Shown: positions 10,386 to 21,687, numbered from the stretch's first letter. The stretch is DNA of 41,924 nucleotides from Chara braunii (GCA_003427395.1 BFEA01000037.1:1542646-1584569), one strand, 5' to 3'. Program-made: numbers and translations. The notes: generated by a model not told the origin, from the sequence alone.

Positions 10386-11825
10386 TGGGGTAGATAAGGT
10401 AAGGGAACAACGTACCTGGAGATAGCTGCCCCCACCCACAGATTTCTCACCAATTGAGCCAATGTGCATTTCAATGACCGGTCGTAGCTTTGGCACCAAC
10501 CACAATGCGATGCAGTGCCACCTCAGCCAAAATGCCACATCAGCATGCCCTCAGCATCATACATACATCCGCTGTTGCCACAGCTCCCACGCTGTCGCCA
10601 CAGCCTTCTCGCGGCGTACCCCTCTACCCGGGTGCGGCAACTCAAGCCAGCGCCAATGTATCCTCACTGCACAGAAGCATCGTCTGCGCACCAAGTAACA
10701 TTGTTGCTGGCGGCAGATACGCGATCTCGAAACAGCTGCGATACCAAATTGTAAGGAATATGAGCGAGAGCGATATACAGAAAACCAAGTTGCAAATCAC
10801 GCAGATGTCCAAATAGTCATGTACCAGCAGCGCGCAAATGCACCAGGATTCCATCCAAATAAGAGCAATACAAACTCGTGAGCCAATGTTCAAGCCCTCA
10901 GGCCACATCGACACAGTATTCAATGTCGCCCCTCTCTGCCTGGCGCCCAGCGCCCAGCCTACTCTACTTGCCTATCTAACCTATCTACATTCAACCAACA
11001 GGCTCACTTCGTCTTCGAAGACCAATGTACATGTCGTCAACACCAATGCGACCTCCCACATACACCAGGTATGTATCGCTTATCCCCTCATCAACCCCTG
11101 ACACCCACTCTCTCTCTCTGCGCCTCCTCCCGAAGACCCTCCTGTCGCCCTCCGCCTGCCCCGCGCCCTGCAGCCCTGCTATGGCCGCTAGCGCCCCGCT
11201 GCCCTGCAGCACCCTCACCTCGCAGCGCCCGTGCGGGCCCTGGCCCGTGCTCCTGCAAGCAGCACCTCGCGTGCTAAGGCAGGAGCGTGTCCGCAATGCA
11301 TGCACTGGCCAGCATGCCAGACCCGGGCTGCCTCTCTTCCTATATTGAAGTGGCAGCCTCTGTTTGGCTGCGTGTGGGCCTGGCTGAGAAGCTTCCAGTA
11401 GCTTCTGGTCCGGCCCAGCTCTGCAGTTGAGGGCCTGGGCCCTTTACATTTGGGCTCACCCAACATTTCCAGACTTCAGCCGTTTGCTGCATCTGCACAG
11501 GCCCGGGGGTAGGTACGTCGACAGTGATGCTTTCTCATAGGCCCTTGGCCACTTCATGATGTATCTGCCTCGCATTGTGTGTGCCCAGGCACAACTACCC
11601 GGCGCAGCACATGTTTTATGAAGTGAGCAGGGAGGCTCACATTTCCTTGTAACCAACTGGCGTGCTGCAACTGCCTGAGTACCCACGTACGGAAAATGTC
11701 AAACTTTGGCCTCTTGTGAATATTCAGGCCCACCTTCATTTAGGGAGGGCACGGGGCTTGCTGAGGGCCTCTGCCCAGAACATATGCATGTCTGATAAGG
11801 GCCGTGCGAGGGCTTATTCCTCGCA
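10386..11825 (-). repeat. Dispersed repeat copy A (possible LTR, minus orientation)
   Basis: From about 10900 to 11825 this stretch shares ordered blocks with 20570-21399. Shared blocks are a GGCGC block, a short ATGTCG segment ending ACCAG|GTATG, a CTCTCTCTC tract, a TCCTATAT block, AACTGGCG, then TTTAGGG/CTTAGGG before CCTCGCA. Read on the minus strand it begins TGCGAGGA and has a TATA-like ATATAGGA, which suggests an LTR. I found no PBS or PPT, so the type is uncertain. No conserved protein frame is seen in 10386-10900. Confidence 0.55.
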
Positions 11826-12588
11826 GTTTTGTCTATTTTGATTGCTGTGGGGCTTGACCCCATGGCCTGCTGGTTGTTAGTTAGGCTCTTAGTCGGTCTA
11901 GGACAACTAGGACTCCGTAGATGTTTCTGGTAGGGTTGTAAGTAATGAGAAGAACCGGGTCTTTTGCATCTTGTTTGACTGGGGGAAACTCTGCCCGTCT
12001 GTTGCTGGAGCGCTGCTGCACTATTTTGGGCGAGGTCATCTTCTTCATCGAAGCCCAGCCATAGCCGGGGTTGGTAAACGAAGTTGAAGATCGCACTGGT
12101 GCTATTTCACGGTTCTGAATGAGAGCTTCCACAAGACTGTGTTGTTGGGTTTGGGCATGGTCATTTTTCACTTGGCAGCCATATCTACTGTTCCTCCTCA
12201 CAAGGGATTTCATCTTCTTCAAAGCGCTGGATCGATTGTCTCCTGCTTCATCAGGGCTTCCAGCGCTGCACTTCTGTGAGGGCGCTGAGCTGGCGCTGCT
12301 GTCACTGGGCTTGCTGGTTCCAGATTGGCACGTTGTGACAGGTTACTGCTGCTACGGCAGCCATAGCCAGGGGTGTGATGAAAGTCCTTCAACGATTCAG
12401 ACCCCAAATTCGGGTCTCAGGGTCAGAGGCCTGGTCAAGAGAGGCCTAGTTCGTCAAATTCAGAAAAGTCACAGTCGGGTACCTCAGGAGTCCAGTCCAA
12501 CAGGCACCCAGCAAACAGTCACATCTCAGGGGCAAAGAGTCACGTGACTCACGTCTCATAATGAAAAGTCATATGGAAGAGTCACATC
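11826..12588. other. Non-coding DNA; left half of an older LTR-like sequence
   Basis: No gene is recognised here. The last part (about 12460-12588) carries repeated AAGTCAC / GAGTCAC / AAGTCAT words. These resume at 30500-30570 on the other side of the element 2 insertion, so the two flanks were once joined. Two partial copies of the GCCATAGC motif lie near 12060 and 12361. Confidence 0.6.
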
Positions 12589-12593
12589 CCACG
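12589..12593. repeat. Target-site duplication of element 2, left copy
   Basis: CCACG directly precedes the terminal TGTGAC of the left LTR. The same five bases directly follow the terminal GTAACA of the right LTR at 30475-30479. Five base pairs is the usual Ty3 duplication length. Confidence 0.88.
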
Positions 12594-13329
12594 TGTGACG
12601 AGGCAGAGACAGCGTGGCGAGGCTGAGGGAGAGAGAGGAGAGAGAGAGAGTGAGAGCACACACAGACACTCGCTCGACTCAGACACGGACTCGNNNNNNN
12701 NNNNNNNNNNNNNNNNNNNNNNNNNNNNNNNNNNNNNNNNNNNNNNNNNNNNNNNNNNNNNNNNNNNNNNNNNNNNNNNNNNNNNNNNNNNNNNNNNNNN
12801 NNNNNNNNNNNNNNNNNNNNNNNNNNNNNNNNNNNNNNNNNNNNNNNNGAGAGTGAGAGCACACACAGACACTCACTCGACTCAGACACGGACTCGACTC
12901 GACACGACGGACGCAGACACGACGTGGCAAAGTCCCGAAGTCGCAAAGTTGCAATCTTGGATTCCGAACACAAAGTCGCGGCAAGTCACAGTGAAGCACA
13001 AGCACGGAGGCCAAAGACTGAATGCCCCAACGGGGCTCGAGTCTGGTCTTAAGCACCGGACTCAGGCTCAGTCCGGAGGCCCAAGGTGTGGCCTGCCTCA
13101 GGACTGAACTGAGGGTCGCAGGTCTGAGTCTGGGCGCCAGAATGCCGGATGGCGCCAAGTGTCGAAATCCGAAAGTGCCAAAGGAGGGATTTGAAAACGG
13201 GCGCCAACTGCAGAGGATGCCAACAGTCAGAAAACGAAGAGCAGGAAATAAAATAAAATAAAATAAAATAGCAGGCTGGCGGGTGGTACCCCGCGGACCC
13301 TGGATTGAGCCCTGGCAGAGTCCGTAACA
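12594..13329 (-). repeat. Element 2 3' LTR (with assembly gap)
   Basis: On the plus strand it runs from TGTGACG to GTAACA, giving TGTTAC...GTCACA on the coding strand. It closely matches 29932-30474. It includes an N gap of 155 bases (12694-12848) and an (AAAAT)n array near 13246-13270. If the gap and one of two identical 48-bp gap flanks are removed, the length is about 533 bp, close to the other LTR at 543 bp. Confidence 0.88.
12694..12848. other. Assembly gap (N)
   Basis: There are 155 unknown bases. The 48 bases to the left (12646-12693) and right (12849-12896) are the same sequence with one difference. The gap is therefore either an unmerged overlap or a collapsed tandem repeat. Confidence 0.95.
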
Positions 13330-13346
13330 CTATCCCCTCCCTCTAG
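13330..13346 (-). promoter_or_regulatory. Polypurine tract of element 2
   Basis: On the minus strand AGAGGGAGGGGATAG directly precedes the 3' LTR start TGTTACGG. This fixes the orientation of the element. Confidence 0.83.
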
Positions 13347-14322
13347 AAGGCAACGTCCCGGCTGCCAAAAGCCATGAAGCAATGCTGAACTCTCGGAAGG
13401 ACATGACGGGGCCGATCACTGGTCAACATGTCAAAAGTAAGAGGGGTATAATGTGGGTGGCCTGGGTCGGGGAGTAAGAGGGAACAAGGTTATCCTATCA
13501 ACGAGCTAAGGGGTTTTGCAGGGTATTTCTACTGATGTGCTAAGGGGGCTGGGAAGCACAGGGAACAGGGTAATCCTACTGATGAACTAAGGGGTTGGAA
13601 ACAACGGGGAAACAAGGTAATTCTACTGATGAACTAGGAGGTTCAGGGCAAAACAGGTTGTGGTCCTAAAAAAAAAAGGAAATTTGGCTTGCGATGTATG
13701 AGGAGGGGTTGCTGAGGGTCGGGGATTTAGTGGTACAGGTTGAAAATTCCGTGTAGCAGTCCATGTAGATGTCTTGAGAACAGGTCTTGAAAGGTGTCGC
13801 AGAAGTGTCAATGAGAAAGCAGTCTTCTGCAGGTCTGTGATGTGGACGGCGAGAGCTTCAGCTTGAATGTCCCAGTAGCAGGATGCATCCGGTACTCGGA
13901 TCTGTTGCTGAGGTCTGATCCAGATAGCAGGTCGCAGACTGATCTTGATGTCCCTGTCAGAGGTGCTGCTCCAGAAGTCTGCGAGTCCAAGGTGCCAGCC
14001 AAAGGGAACAGCATGGTGGCCAACCAGCGGTCTTATCTCCTCGTACTGAGTTGCAGCATGCCATCGTCCTCATGCGCTTGCCATTAGATCCAGTATCGCC
14101 AGTGACGCGCAGGGGCCACATAGGGAACTTGGACAAGAGAGACAAGGATGTGGCGGAGGACAGATGGGAAAAGGGGGCGAGACGGAGGCAAGAGCGGATC
14201 AGACAGAGGGAGGTCAAGGGGCAAGGGGTTTGCTGGGGGCAGGGGTGTGTGTAGGGCAGGAATGCGGGGTTTTGGTGGGGTCAAGGCGGGGTTTATGCAG
14301 AGGTTTAAGGTTGGGGATGTAT
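13347..14322 (-). other. Element 2 3' untranslated region
   Basis: Nearly 1 kb lies between the end of the chromodomain frame and the polypurine tract. Short open frames occur on both strands, but none shows a recognisable motif or a good start. I treat it as non-coding element DNA. Confidence 0.55.
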
Positions 14323-14640
14323 CTAGGATATAGGGTGAGCGCGATCATAGGCGCGAATAAGTTTCATAGCGTTCTTGAGATTAGAGAGAGGTTCCCATGT
14401 AGATTCTTCATTGGGGTATCCGGTCCATTTGACTTTGTATTCTTTGATAGGTTCCGGATGGTCTGATACTTGTGCAGTTTGTCGTCCTATGATGGATTCT
14501 ACTACGAATTCTGGGTCTGTGGGAAGCATGATTGGTGGAGGTTGGGGGTAAGGTTGATCAACGAATTGAGGTGGGGATTCATGATACTCTTTTAGGTATT
14601 CTATGTGGAAGACAGGGTGGACACGACTCAAAGTCAGGGG
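14323..14640 (-). pseudogene. Chromodomain end of element 2 integrase
   Basis: The C-terminal frame shows VHPVFHIEYLKEY, then a proline-rich linker, then a chromodomain. That domain has EFVVESIIG at its first strand, EYKVKWTGYPNEESTWEPLS in the core and a final helix ending at 14323. The Tyr/Trp/Trp positions typical of chromodomain methyl-lysine cages appear to be present. In chromoviruses this module follows integrase and is known to bind histone marks. The frame is offset from the preceding integrase part by a frameshift near 14620. Confidence in the domain is high; activity of the broken element is not expected. Confidence 0.88.
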
Positions 14641-15290
14641 GGAGTTGGAGTTTGTAGTTGACGTCGGAGGTTTTTTCAATGATGGGGAAGGGCCCGAACC
14701 ATTTGTTCGAGAGTTTGTTTGACAATCCATGTTCGGGTTCAAAGCGTTTGGCGGAGAGCCAGACTTTGTCCCCTGCTTTGAATTGCAAGTCTCGTCTGTG
14801 TTTGTTAATCTTGTTTGCTTGTTGTTCTTGTGTTCTGTCAAGAGCTTCGGTTGCTTCTCCGAGGAGTGGATTCATTGTTGCTACCCATTCAATGAGGGAA
14901 GGGCAGGGTGTGCAGGGGTTGAGCTGCGAGGGAAGCAGGAAGTTTTGCTTATATTTCATTTTGTCACCATGAATGGAGGTCATTTAGTACCCAATGCTTG
15001 GCAATCTTTTGTTGAAATGGTTTATGAATTCGTTCTAAACTTAGTCAATGAACAAATAAGTGGTGTACCAGCAGTTAAACAACGATTTTTTCCTTTCATC
15101 TTTGTCACTTTCCCCAACCTGAAATCAACGGAACCAAAGCACTGATGAGTCAGTCGGAGGGCAAGCGAGGATGGTAGCCAAGGTCGAGGTAGAACGGGGA
15201 CATGCCAATGGAAGGGCAGACGACGTTGTTATAGGCGATTTTGACAACAGTGAGCAACTGGTCCCAGTCGTGTTGGTGTGGATGACACTA
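14579..15290 (-). pseudogene. C-terminal integrase region of element 2, broken
   Basis: After the TAG at 15288 the integrase frame continues with DWDQLLTVVKIAYNN and GMSPFYLDLGYHPRLP until about 15150. A change of frame then gives 14983-14579, with RTQEQQANKINKHRRDLQF, GDKVWLSAKRF and KWFGPFPIIEK. This is the GPF/Y module that links the integrase core to the chromodomain. At least one stop (15288) and one frameshift (between 15150 and 14983) separate the parts. Confidence 0.8.
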
Positions 15291-15845
15291 CTTCTGCAGG
15301 ATTCTTTGGAGAGTATCGTTCATCTTCTCGGTTTGTCCATTAGTCTGGGGGTGGAATGCAGTGCTATACTTGAGTGTGGTTCCATATGCTTTGAAGAGGT
15401 GTTTCCAGAATTGTGAGAGGAAGCGGGGATCACGATCACTGATGATGTTCTCGGGGAGGCCGTGATGGCGTGCGACATGATCGAAGAGGAGGGTGGCGAC
15501 GTCTTTGGCACTGTGCGAAGTCGTGCAAGGAATGAAGTGGGCACGTTTGGTCAAGCGACAGACAATGATGTGGATGCAATCATGCCCGCGGTCGGTCTTG
15601 GGGAGGCCGCACACGAAGTCCATGGAGATGGACTGCCAATGGTGAGTTGGGATGGGCAATGATTGGAGCTTGTCGGGTTTGGCCCGGTTCGAGGGGTTGA
15701 CAGCTTGACACGTGGGGCATGAGCGAATGTATGCTTTGACGTCGGCGAGCAGGGAAGGCCAGTAGAAGTAGCGGGAGATGGTGTCGAAGGTTTTCTGAAA
15801 ACCAAGGTGTCCTGCGGTCTTTGGGTCGTGGTGCTCGACCAAGAG
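15288..15845 (-). pseudogene. Integrase core of element 2
   Basis: The HHCC zinc domain is seen as EHHDPKTAGHLG and SCPTCQ. The DDE core shows SISMDFVCGLP, ISDRDPRF and FHPQTNGQTEKMN, so all three acidic catalytic residues are present. The frame is shared with the upstream RT and RNase H and is separated only by a TAG at 15846-15848. It ends at another TAG at 15288-15290, where relatives continue. The enzyme inserts element cDNA into the genome. Confidence 0.88.
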
Positions 15846-17530
15846 CTAAGTACGGAGACCACCTGCGTCGGGGATGCGAAGTCGGCGAGTGCCTTTGGTA
15901 TCGATGTAGAGAAGGTTGTCGTGAAGGGAGTAGTCGGGGACTGGGTCAAGATCGCGGAGCTTGTTGTAGATGGTGGCTAAGTCTAGGCAAGAGGGGTAAC
16001 CTTGGGTGTATCGGTGATGGAGTGATGGGAGGAGTTGGATATGAGTCATGGCAGCGTAGACTTTCTCGGGGGGCTTGTGGTCGGGTCGTCGAGAGAGGGC
16101 TTCTGCAACGCGGTTGCTTTTGTCGGGGGTATGGCAAATGGTGAATGTGAACTGGGCAAGGAAATCTAGCCAGCGGGCTTGGCGTGGAGTGATATCTTTC
16201 TTGGAGAGGATGGAGGAGACAATGGTGTTGCCCATGCGGATGGTGAAGTATTGTCGGTCGAGGTATGGGCGCCAGACTATGAGGGCGTGAATCACGACGA
16301 GGAGTTCCTTCTCGTTGGAGGGGTAAATCATCTCCGCGGGAAGGAGCTTCTTGCTTGCGAAGGCGATGGGGTATTCGTCGGGTGAAGCCTCGGGGTGAGT
16401 GGGCGAGTCCTTGATCGAGGGGGTCTCGGCGGTGTCGCGGGGGAAATGTTGGAATAGTACGGCTCCAATGGCGAAGTCGGAGGCGTCAGTGGTGACATAG
16501 AAATGGCGAGTGGGGTCAGCGATCTTGAGGACAAGGGCCATGGTGATGGTTTGCTTAAGTAAGTCGAAAGCGTGTTGGCAGCGATCGTTCCAATTGAAGG
16601 GCTTGTCCTTGCGTGTGAGTTCGTGGAGAGGGTAAGAAATCTCGGAAAAGTTGTGAATGAACGGACGGTCATAGTTGGCAAGGCCAAGGAAGGAACAAAG
16701 TTCGAGGAGGGTCTTGAGCAGGGGGTACTCGACGAGGGTTGTGACCTTCGAGGGGTCCATACAGTTGCCTTCAGCGAAGACAATGTGGCCGAGGTATTCG
16801 ACGCTCGAAGCGGCAAACGTACGTTTGCTGAGCTTGGCGTAGAATTTCTGCTCTCGGAGGATCGAGAGGACTTGGCGAACATGCTGGAGGTGGGACTCGA
16901 AGGTGGGCCTAAAGGTGAGGATGTCATCAAGGTACACGACGACACAGACTTCGAGGAGGTCACGGAAGATGTGATTCATGGCGGACTGGAATGTGGCGGG
17001 GGCATTGGTGAGTTCGAAAGGCATTACGAGGAACTCATAGTGCCCGAACCGAGAGCGGAATGCGGTCTTATGGGTGTCGTCCTCGCGGATACGGATCTGG
17101 TGGAAGCCACTGCGAACGTCAATCTTGGTGAAATATTTGGCTCCACGAAGTCGATCAAGGAGCTAGGAGATCCGAGGAAAGGGGTACTTGTTCTTGATCG
17201 TGATAAGGTTCAAGGCGTGGTAGTCTGTGCACATGCGGAGTTCCGAAGTTCCACCTTTCCTTACAAGAGGGCGGCTAGTACCGAAGGGAGATGAACTCGG
17301 CTTAATGAACCCTTTTTGAAGGAGCTCATTGAGTTCCCGCTTCATTTCTTCGGCTTCGGGGACCGAGATTTGGTATGGAGGGTGGCAAGGTGGAGAATGT
17401 CCAGGCTCCAAATCGATGGTATGGGATACGCCACGATCCGGAGGTAATCCGGCAGGCAGGGACTCAGGGAAGACGTCCTTGAACTCGTCCAGGATAGAGG
17501 TGAGGGCGGGGTCAGAGGGGGGGGCTTGAT
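15846..17530 (-). pseudogene. Reverse transcriptase and RNase H of element 2
   Basis: One minus-strand frame runs from about 17530 to 15846 with a single TAG at 17163-17165. It begins with DEFKDVFPESLPAGLPP and ELNELLQKGFIKPS, then RMCTDYHALN, FTKIDVRSGFHQI, MPFELTNAPATF and YLDD (16923-16934). The usual MPFG glycine is Glu here. RNase H follows with VTTDASDFAIGAVL and NEKELLVVIHAL. Its third motif is altered, since a typical TDH is not visible in FTIRMGNTIVSS. A long linker with SRRPDHKPP leads to integrase. This is the longest nearly intact coding stretch of the element. Confidence 0.88.
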
Positions 17531-17588
17531 CGGGTTTGTTCGTTGGGAGTAAGTCCTCGGGACTTTTGCGGTCAAGGGCAAGGCAATA

Positions 17589-18474
17589 CTAGGCGGAGTC
17601 GGGGTTAATGCGGGCCATGTGGAGGAATTGATGCGGGGTGACAGAGCCTTGGGAAGGCGGATATGGGAGGTAGGGAATGTCGATGGTTGTGTCGGGGGGG
17701 TTGGTGAGGCAGAGGAAGTTGGGGTGGAATGCGTATGGCATGTAGCGGTCCAGCCACGGTGTTCCTAAGACGATGTCGCACATCAAATGCATGACATAAA
17801 ATGAGACCTGACTGTGGAAGGTTCCTACTGTCATGGTGGTCTCGGGAATCATGCGGTCCCCTACGACGACGATGTCTTTGTCCCCTAGACGAATCGTAAT
17901 CAGGGAGTCGTAACCGGTAGAGGTAAGACTCGCTTTCCAGACACGTGTCGGTGATGAAGTTACTGGTGGCTCCTATGTTGAGGAGGGCCCGAAACTTAGT
18001 GGTAGACGCACCAAGGGTGGCGGCGATGAATTTGAGGTGGAAACAGGATGAGTTGGCGGTGGAGATAATGGTGTTGAGGCGGCGTTGTTCGTTGCCTAAC
18101 CGGACAAGCCGATCGAGTTGAGCTTGTTCCTCAACAACATCGGAGAAGGTGACAGAGGATGGATTCGGAAGGATGGTGGAGGACCACGAAGCGGTGGGGA
18201 GCGTCTCAAGTGATGAAGGTTGTGACGCCTCGGGGTCATTCGATGGAGAGGGTGTCACCGGGGATGGGGGAGGCAAACGGATTGTCGATGCCAAATGGGC
18301 CGTCGGTGGGACGGGGGATGTCACCGGCGGGTTGGCCGGCAGACGAGTTGTCGATGCCGGGACGAGGTCCTGGGGACTTTGTTCAGGACAAGGAGGGACC
18401 CACGCCTGCGGAGGCGGGTGACGCGGAGGTTGCGGGTCAAGGGGCCAAGGATTGGGGGGTGAACTGTCCAGCAT
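17589..18474 (-). pseudogene. Aspartic protease of element 2, catalytic Asp replaced by Asn
   Basis: A proline-rich region (18474 to about 18250) leads to a retropepsin-like segment with FRALLNIGATSNFI. The expected active-site Asp of D-x-G-A-T is Asn: codon AAC at 17977-17979 on the minus strand where GAC is expected. The second half with DIVLGTPWLDRY lies in another frame (17852-17589), so a frameshift near 17880 also splits the domain. Either change should abolish processing of Gag-Pol. Confidence 0.8.
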
Positions 18475-18478
18475 TGGG

Positions 18479-19390
18479 GCAGTTAGTTTGTTGGTGTCCT
18501 AACTGCCGACAACGGAAACATCCACCTTTTGCCTGAAGGTAGGCTCTTTCCTCGGGTGTTTTTTGAGGCGGCCCGGGGGGGTGGTCGGGGAATGGCGGTT
18601 GGAGCGATCTCTCTTTTCCATTCGCATCAGGTGCATGGCAGAGAGTTCGTCGGGGGAGAGTGATGTGGTGTCTAGTGGATCGAAGAGGGTGTCAAGTCGG
18701 GGGAGGTGAATTCGTCCGACGAGGTGGTGGAGGTGGTGTCAACGATGTTGTGGAAGAAGCGAGGGTGGGTAGGGGCCGATGTAAGTGCGGTCTTGTAGGG
18801 GGAGAGGATGAGGTCGAGTTGGAGGGTACGAATGAGGAGGTCGGCGAGGGTCATGGGGGGCTCGTGGATAAGGGCGGCCGCTAGGTCTTTGTGGCAAACG
18901 CGTTTAACGCGGGAGATGAAAGCGAAATCGCAGATGACGTCAAAGGGGATATGTTGACGAAGCGAGCGGACGTATTGCACAAAATGGTCTGTTGGTCCGG
19001 TTTGTTGAAGCCGGCATAATTGGTCGATATAGTCATCGACCGTTTTTGTGGGTGGAAGGTGGAGGTGATGAGGGTGGCCCACTCAAGGAAGGTGTGAGGC
19101 TGGAGACCGACGTGATGGCGATTAGACATTTCAGTGTACCACCAGCGAGCAGCGTTGTCTAGAAGTCGGCCGCCAGCGATGGGGAGCCAGTGGATGACGC
19201 GGATGCCGTGGAGGGAGAAGGCTTGTTGGAGTCTGGCCGTGGTGGTGTTAATGGTGGCGAGGGAGGATTTGAGGGCGGTCAACGTTTGGAGGATAGTCGC
19301 GAGTTCCGGGGTGGTGGTGCTCGAAGTTGGCTGATCGCCTGCAAGTTCGCGGGCAATGCTGTTGACGGAGTCGGAACAAAGATCAGACAT
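18479..19390 (-). pseudogene. gag: gag of element 2 (capsid and CCHC knuckle), broken
   Basis: The preferred start is the ATG at 19390 (MSDLCSDSVNSIA), after a basic upstream stretch that lacks an ATG. A Thr-rich N-terminus with a possible short coiled coil leads to the capsid signature ARWWYTEM and FLEWATLITSTFHP. Capsid continues in a second frame (about 19060-18672) with TVDDYIDQLCRLQQ and HIPFDVICDFAF. The CCHC zinc knuckle CFRCRQLGHQQTNC lies at 18520-18479 in yet another phase. At least two frameshifts break the gene. Confidence 0.8.
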
Positions 19391-19610
19391 GTTGATGGAA
19401 AGATTGGGCCATGGTGGGGGAAGAGGGGGTGGATGACGTGGCCGGAGAAAGTGCAGGCGGTAGCAGCGGATGTGATAGCGGCAGCGGCAGCGGCAATGGC
19501 AGCGATGTTGACGACGACGCGTTGGGAGGTCTTGGTTTGGCGTGGTGGCCTGTGGAGATGGGGGGGACAATTCCTATTTACAAGAATAGAGCGTCATCAA
19601 GTGATTTAGC
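19391..19610 (-). other. Element 2 leader end with a strong splice-acceptor match
   Basis: On the minus strand CCCCCCCATCTCCACAG|GCC lies at about 19566-19547, with AG ending at 19550. It has a long pyrimidine tract directly before the AG. It could pair with the CAG|GTAAGT donor near 29712 in the same leader, which would remove everything nested between them. This is a motif-based inference. Confidence 0.45.
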
Positions 19611-20050
19611 AATGAAGGTAGCAGAGAATCGCAGAGCAAGAATTAATTTTGAGTAAATTAATTTGAATTTATTTGAAATGAATTCAAGAGTGTATTTTTC
19701 AAGAAAATACGAAAGCAAAATTTTTAGGAATTTCCAAATAAAGAAGGAAAAAAAAATAATTTCAAGAAAAATAAATTTTGACGAAATTTATTCGGATTTG
19801 CGTTCGAGGTAAAATTGTATAATTTCGAAAAGGGGTGATTAATTTCGAGTAAAAGAGATTAATTCAGTCGTGAATTAATCGAGTTTAGTCGAAATTAATT
19901 AAGGAGTTCAGGGGAAAAAAAGAAGGACGTACTTCTGAAAAGAGAATTTCGAAAAAGAATTGGTAGTCTCTTATCATGGTGTTGGATCCCGAGTCTTTAT
20001 GGTTTTGTCTTTTGTTTTCGAACTCGCAACGAAGTTGCCTTGACTGGTGC
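19611..20050. other. AT-rich segment inside the element 2 leader
   Basis: It is very AT-rich, with repeated GAATTAATT, AATTTCGA and GAAAAAG words and no coding signal. The same style recurs at 21400-21687 and 28773-28890. These look like parts of one AT-rich region split by repeat copy B and element 3. Confidence 0.6.
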
Positions 20051-21399
20051 CCCTCTTATGATTCACAAATGGATTGCTTTATTTTTCTCTGTTTTTTTAT
20101 GTTTAACCTCCAATCCTTTTCTTCGAATTTCCTTTTTAAGCACTGATTCGGGAAAAGAATTCAACCCTGTATTACAAGACCCCGTATTTTCGAGCCTTCG
20201 AATTTTTTTTTTTTTGTTTTTTATCCAAGTTCACCCAGGCCAATTTGGCATGTGGTTTACCCGCTTGATCACAAAATCCAGATTTACTCAGGTTTTTTAT
20301 TATATCAGAGATAGGTGCTTCCATTGTAATATTGGTTTTTCCAAGACTGATAAGTGTAGACAAGAATTTCACTTTATCGCCAAGCTCTATCTTCGAGGAT
20401 ATTCTCAAATTAATACAAATATCATGTACCAAGTTACAAATCCCACAATCACATTGAAAGCCAAATCGTATCACAGTGTTCAGAAAGCAGCATTGCACCA
20501 ATATAACACCAAAGGAGAATCGTAGTACTGAAAGTCAATATCAATGAGAGCTTGCTCACTCCACCACCAACATATGTATCCAGTCTCTATCTCCCTACTT
20601 GGCGCTCGGGCCCCAACCTACTCCCTACACAGCTACTACTAGCCTACTAATTGACAATGCGACTGTTGACGTCAGCAACCTCCAAAGTACTTGAAGATGT
20701 CGCCCATGCAGACCATCGCCAATACCAGGTATGAGCCCTCACATCATCATCATCATCATCATCATCCTTCTCTCTCTCTCTTCCTTGTCTCTCTCCCATG
20801 TCTTCCCTTTGTACACCCGAAGACGACCCCTGCGCCTCATTGTACATCCAAGCCCGCCAACTATAGAGGTTGGGCTATGGCGCTGCCCTCAACAACGCCT
20901 TGCTCTCTGCACGACCGCACGTGCTTGCACCTCGCCGCTCAGCACTAGCAGCAGCCCACGAGCTTCAGCTCCAGCAGCACTGCCGCCAACATGCGAGTGT
21001 CCGAATGCCAGGCCAGGGAGCGAGCTCTTTCCTATATGGAAAGAGCCTGCCTAATTCGGCAGCCTGGCTGGACTGGCCTGGGCACAAAAGCTTCCGGTAG
21101 GCCCCAGGATGTTGCGCCTCTCTTGCAGCTACTGGGCCTCGTTCGGTTGGGCCTCCCAACTGTCTGTGTATGAGGCTGCGATTCTCGTCCAGAGCCTGCA
21201 TCATTTTGGAAAGGCCTGGATGGTCTTGCTGCTCGGCCTGTGTTTTTCTCAACCAACTGGCGCAACGAAACTGCCTGGACCCCAAATACGAAATTGACAG
21301 TTGAGGGCCTCTCTTGATTTGTTAGGCCCGCCTTCACTTAGGGCGGTCACAGATGCAACAGGGGCCCCCTTAGGCCTGCCGAGGGTCTGACTCCTCGCA
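20051..21399 (-). repeat. Dispersed repeat copy B
   Basis: From about 20570 to 21399 it shares ordered blocks with copy A (10900-11825), including ATGTCG...ACCAG|GTATG near 20698-20732, TCCTATAT near 21030, CAACCAACTGGCG near 21250 and CCTCGCA at the right end. It holds a (CAT)n tract near 20740-20765. Read on the minus strand it starts TGCGAGGA. The left 500 bp (20051-20570) is AT-rich and only weakly like copy A. Its insertion boundaries are not resolved. Confidence 0.55.
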
Positions 21400-21687
21400 A
21401 AAATTGCAAAAAGTAATACGTGAATTAAAATAATGAGAAAAAGAATTAATTAGAATTATTTTTGAATTTCCAAAAAAAATATCGAAAAAGAAGTTAATTC
21501 ATTGTAACGTATTTTCAAAACTTTTGAAAAAGAATTAATTAATTCGAACGAAAAGAATTAATTCTTTCTTAACGTATTTTTTCTTTTTTGAATTACAAGA
21601 ATTTTGAAAAAGAATTAATGAAAATGATTTTTGAATTTCGAGGATGAAATGCTGAGAAAGAATGCTTACTCCTATGCATTTTCGAAA
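21400..21687. other. AT-rich segment, left flank of element 3
   Basis: It consists of non-coding AT-rich DNA with GAATTAATT and TTTGAATTTC words, and ends TTCGAAA at the element 3 LTR. GAAA at 21684-21687 is repeated at 28773-28776. Confidence 0.65.

Noticed and set aside
846-10391. Target-site duplication for element 1
   Set aside because: TTGTG before the 5' LTR and TGGGG after the 3' LTR do not match, and shifting the uncertain right edge by a few bases did not help.
13270-13329. tRNA-derived SINE (a GGATTGAGCCC block looks like a B box, next to an AAAAT array)
   Set aside because: The block lies at the end of a sequence bounded by TGTGAC/GTAACA with PPT, PBS and target duplication, so it is part of an LTR; the A-box match is also one base short.
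16572-17294. 240-codon plus-strand frame over the element 2 RT
   Set aside because: It is the shadow of the minus-strand RT, which has all the conserved motifs.
19811-21404. AAAAT as a target duplication for repeat copy B
   Set aside because: It requires the insert to start inside the AT-rich region, whose composition matches the flank, and AAAAT is common there.
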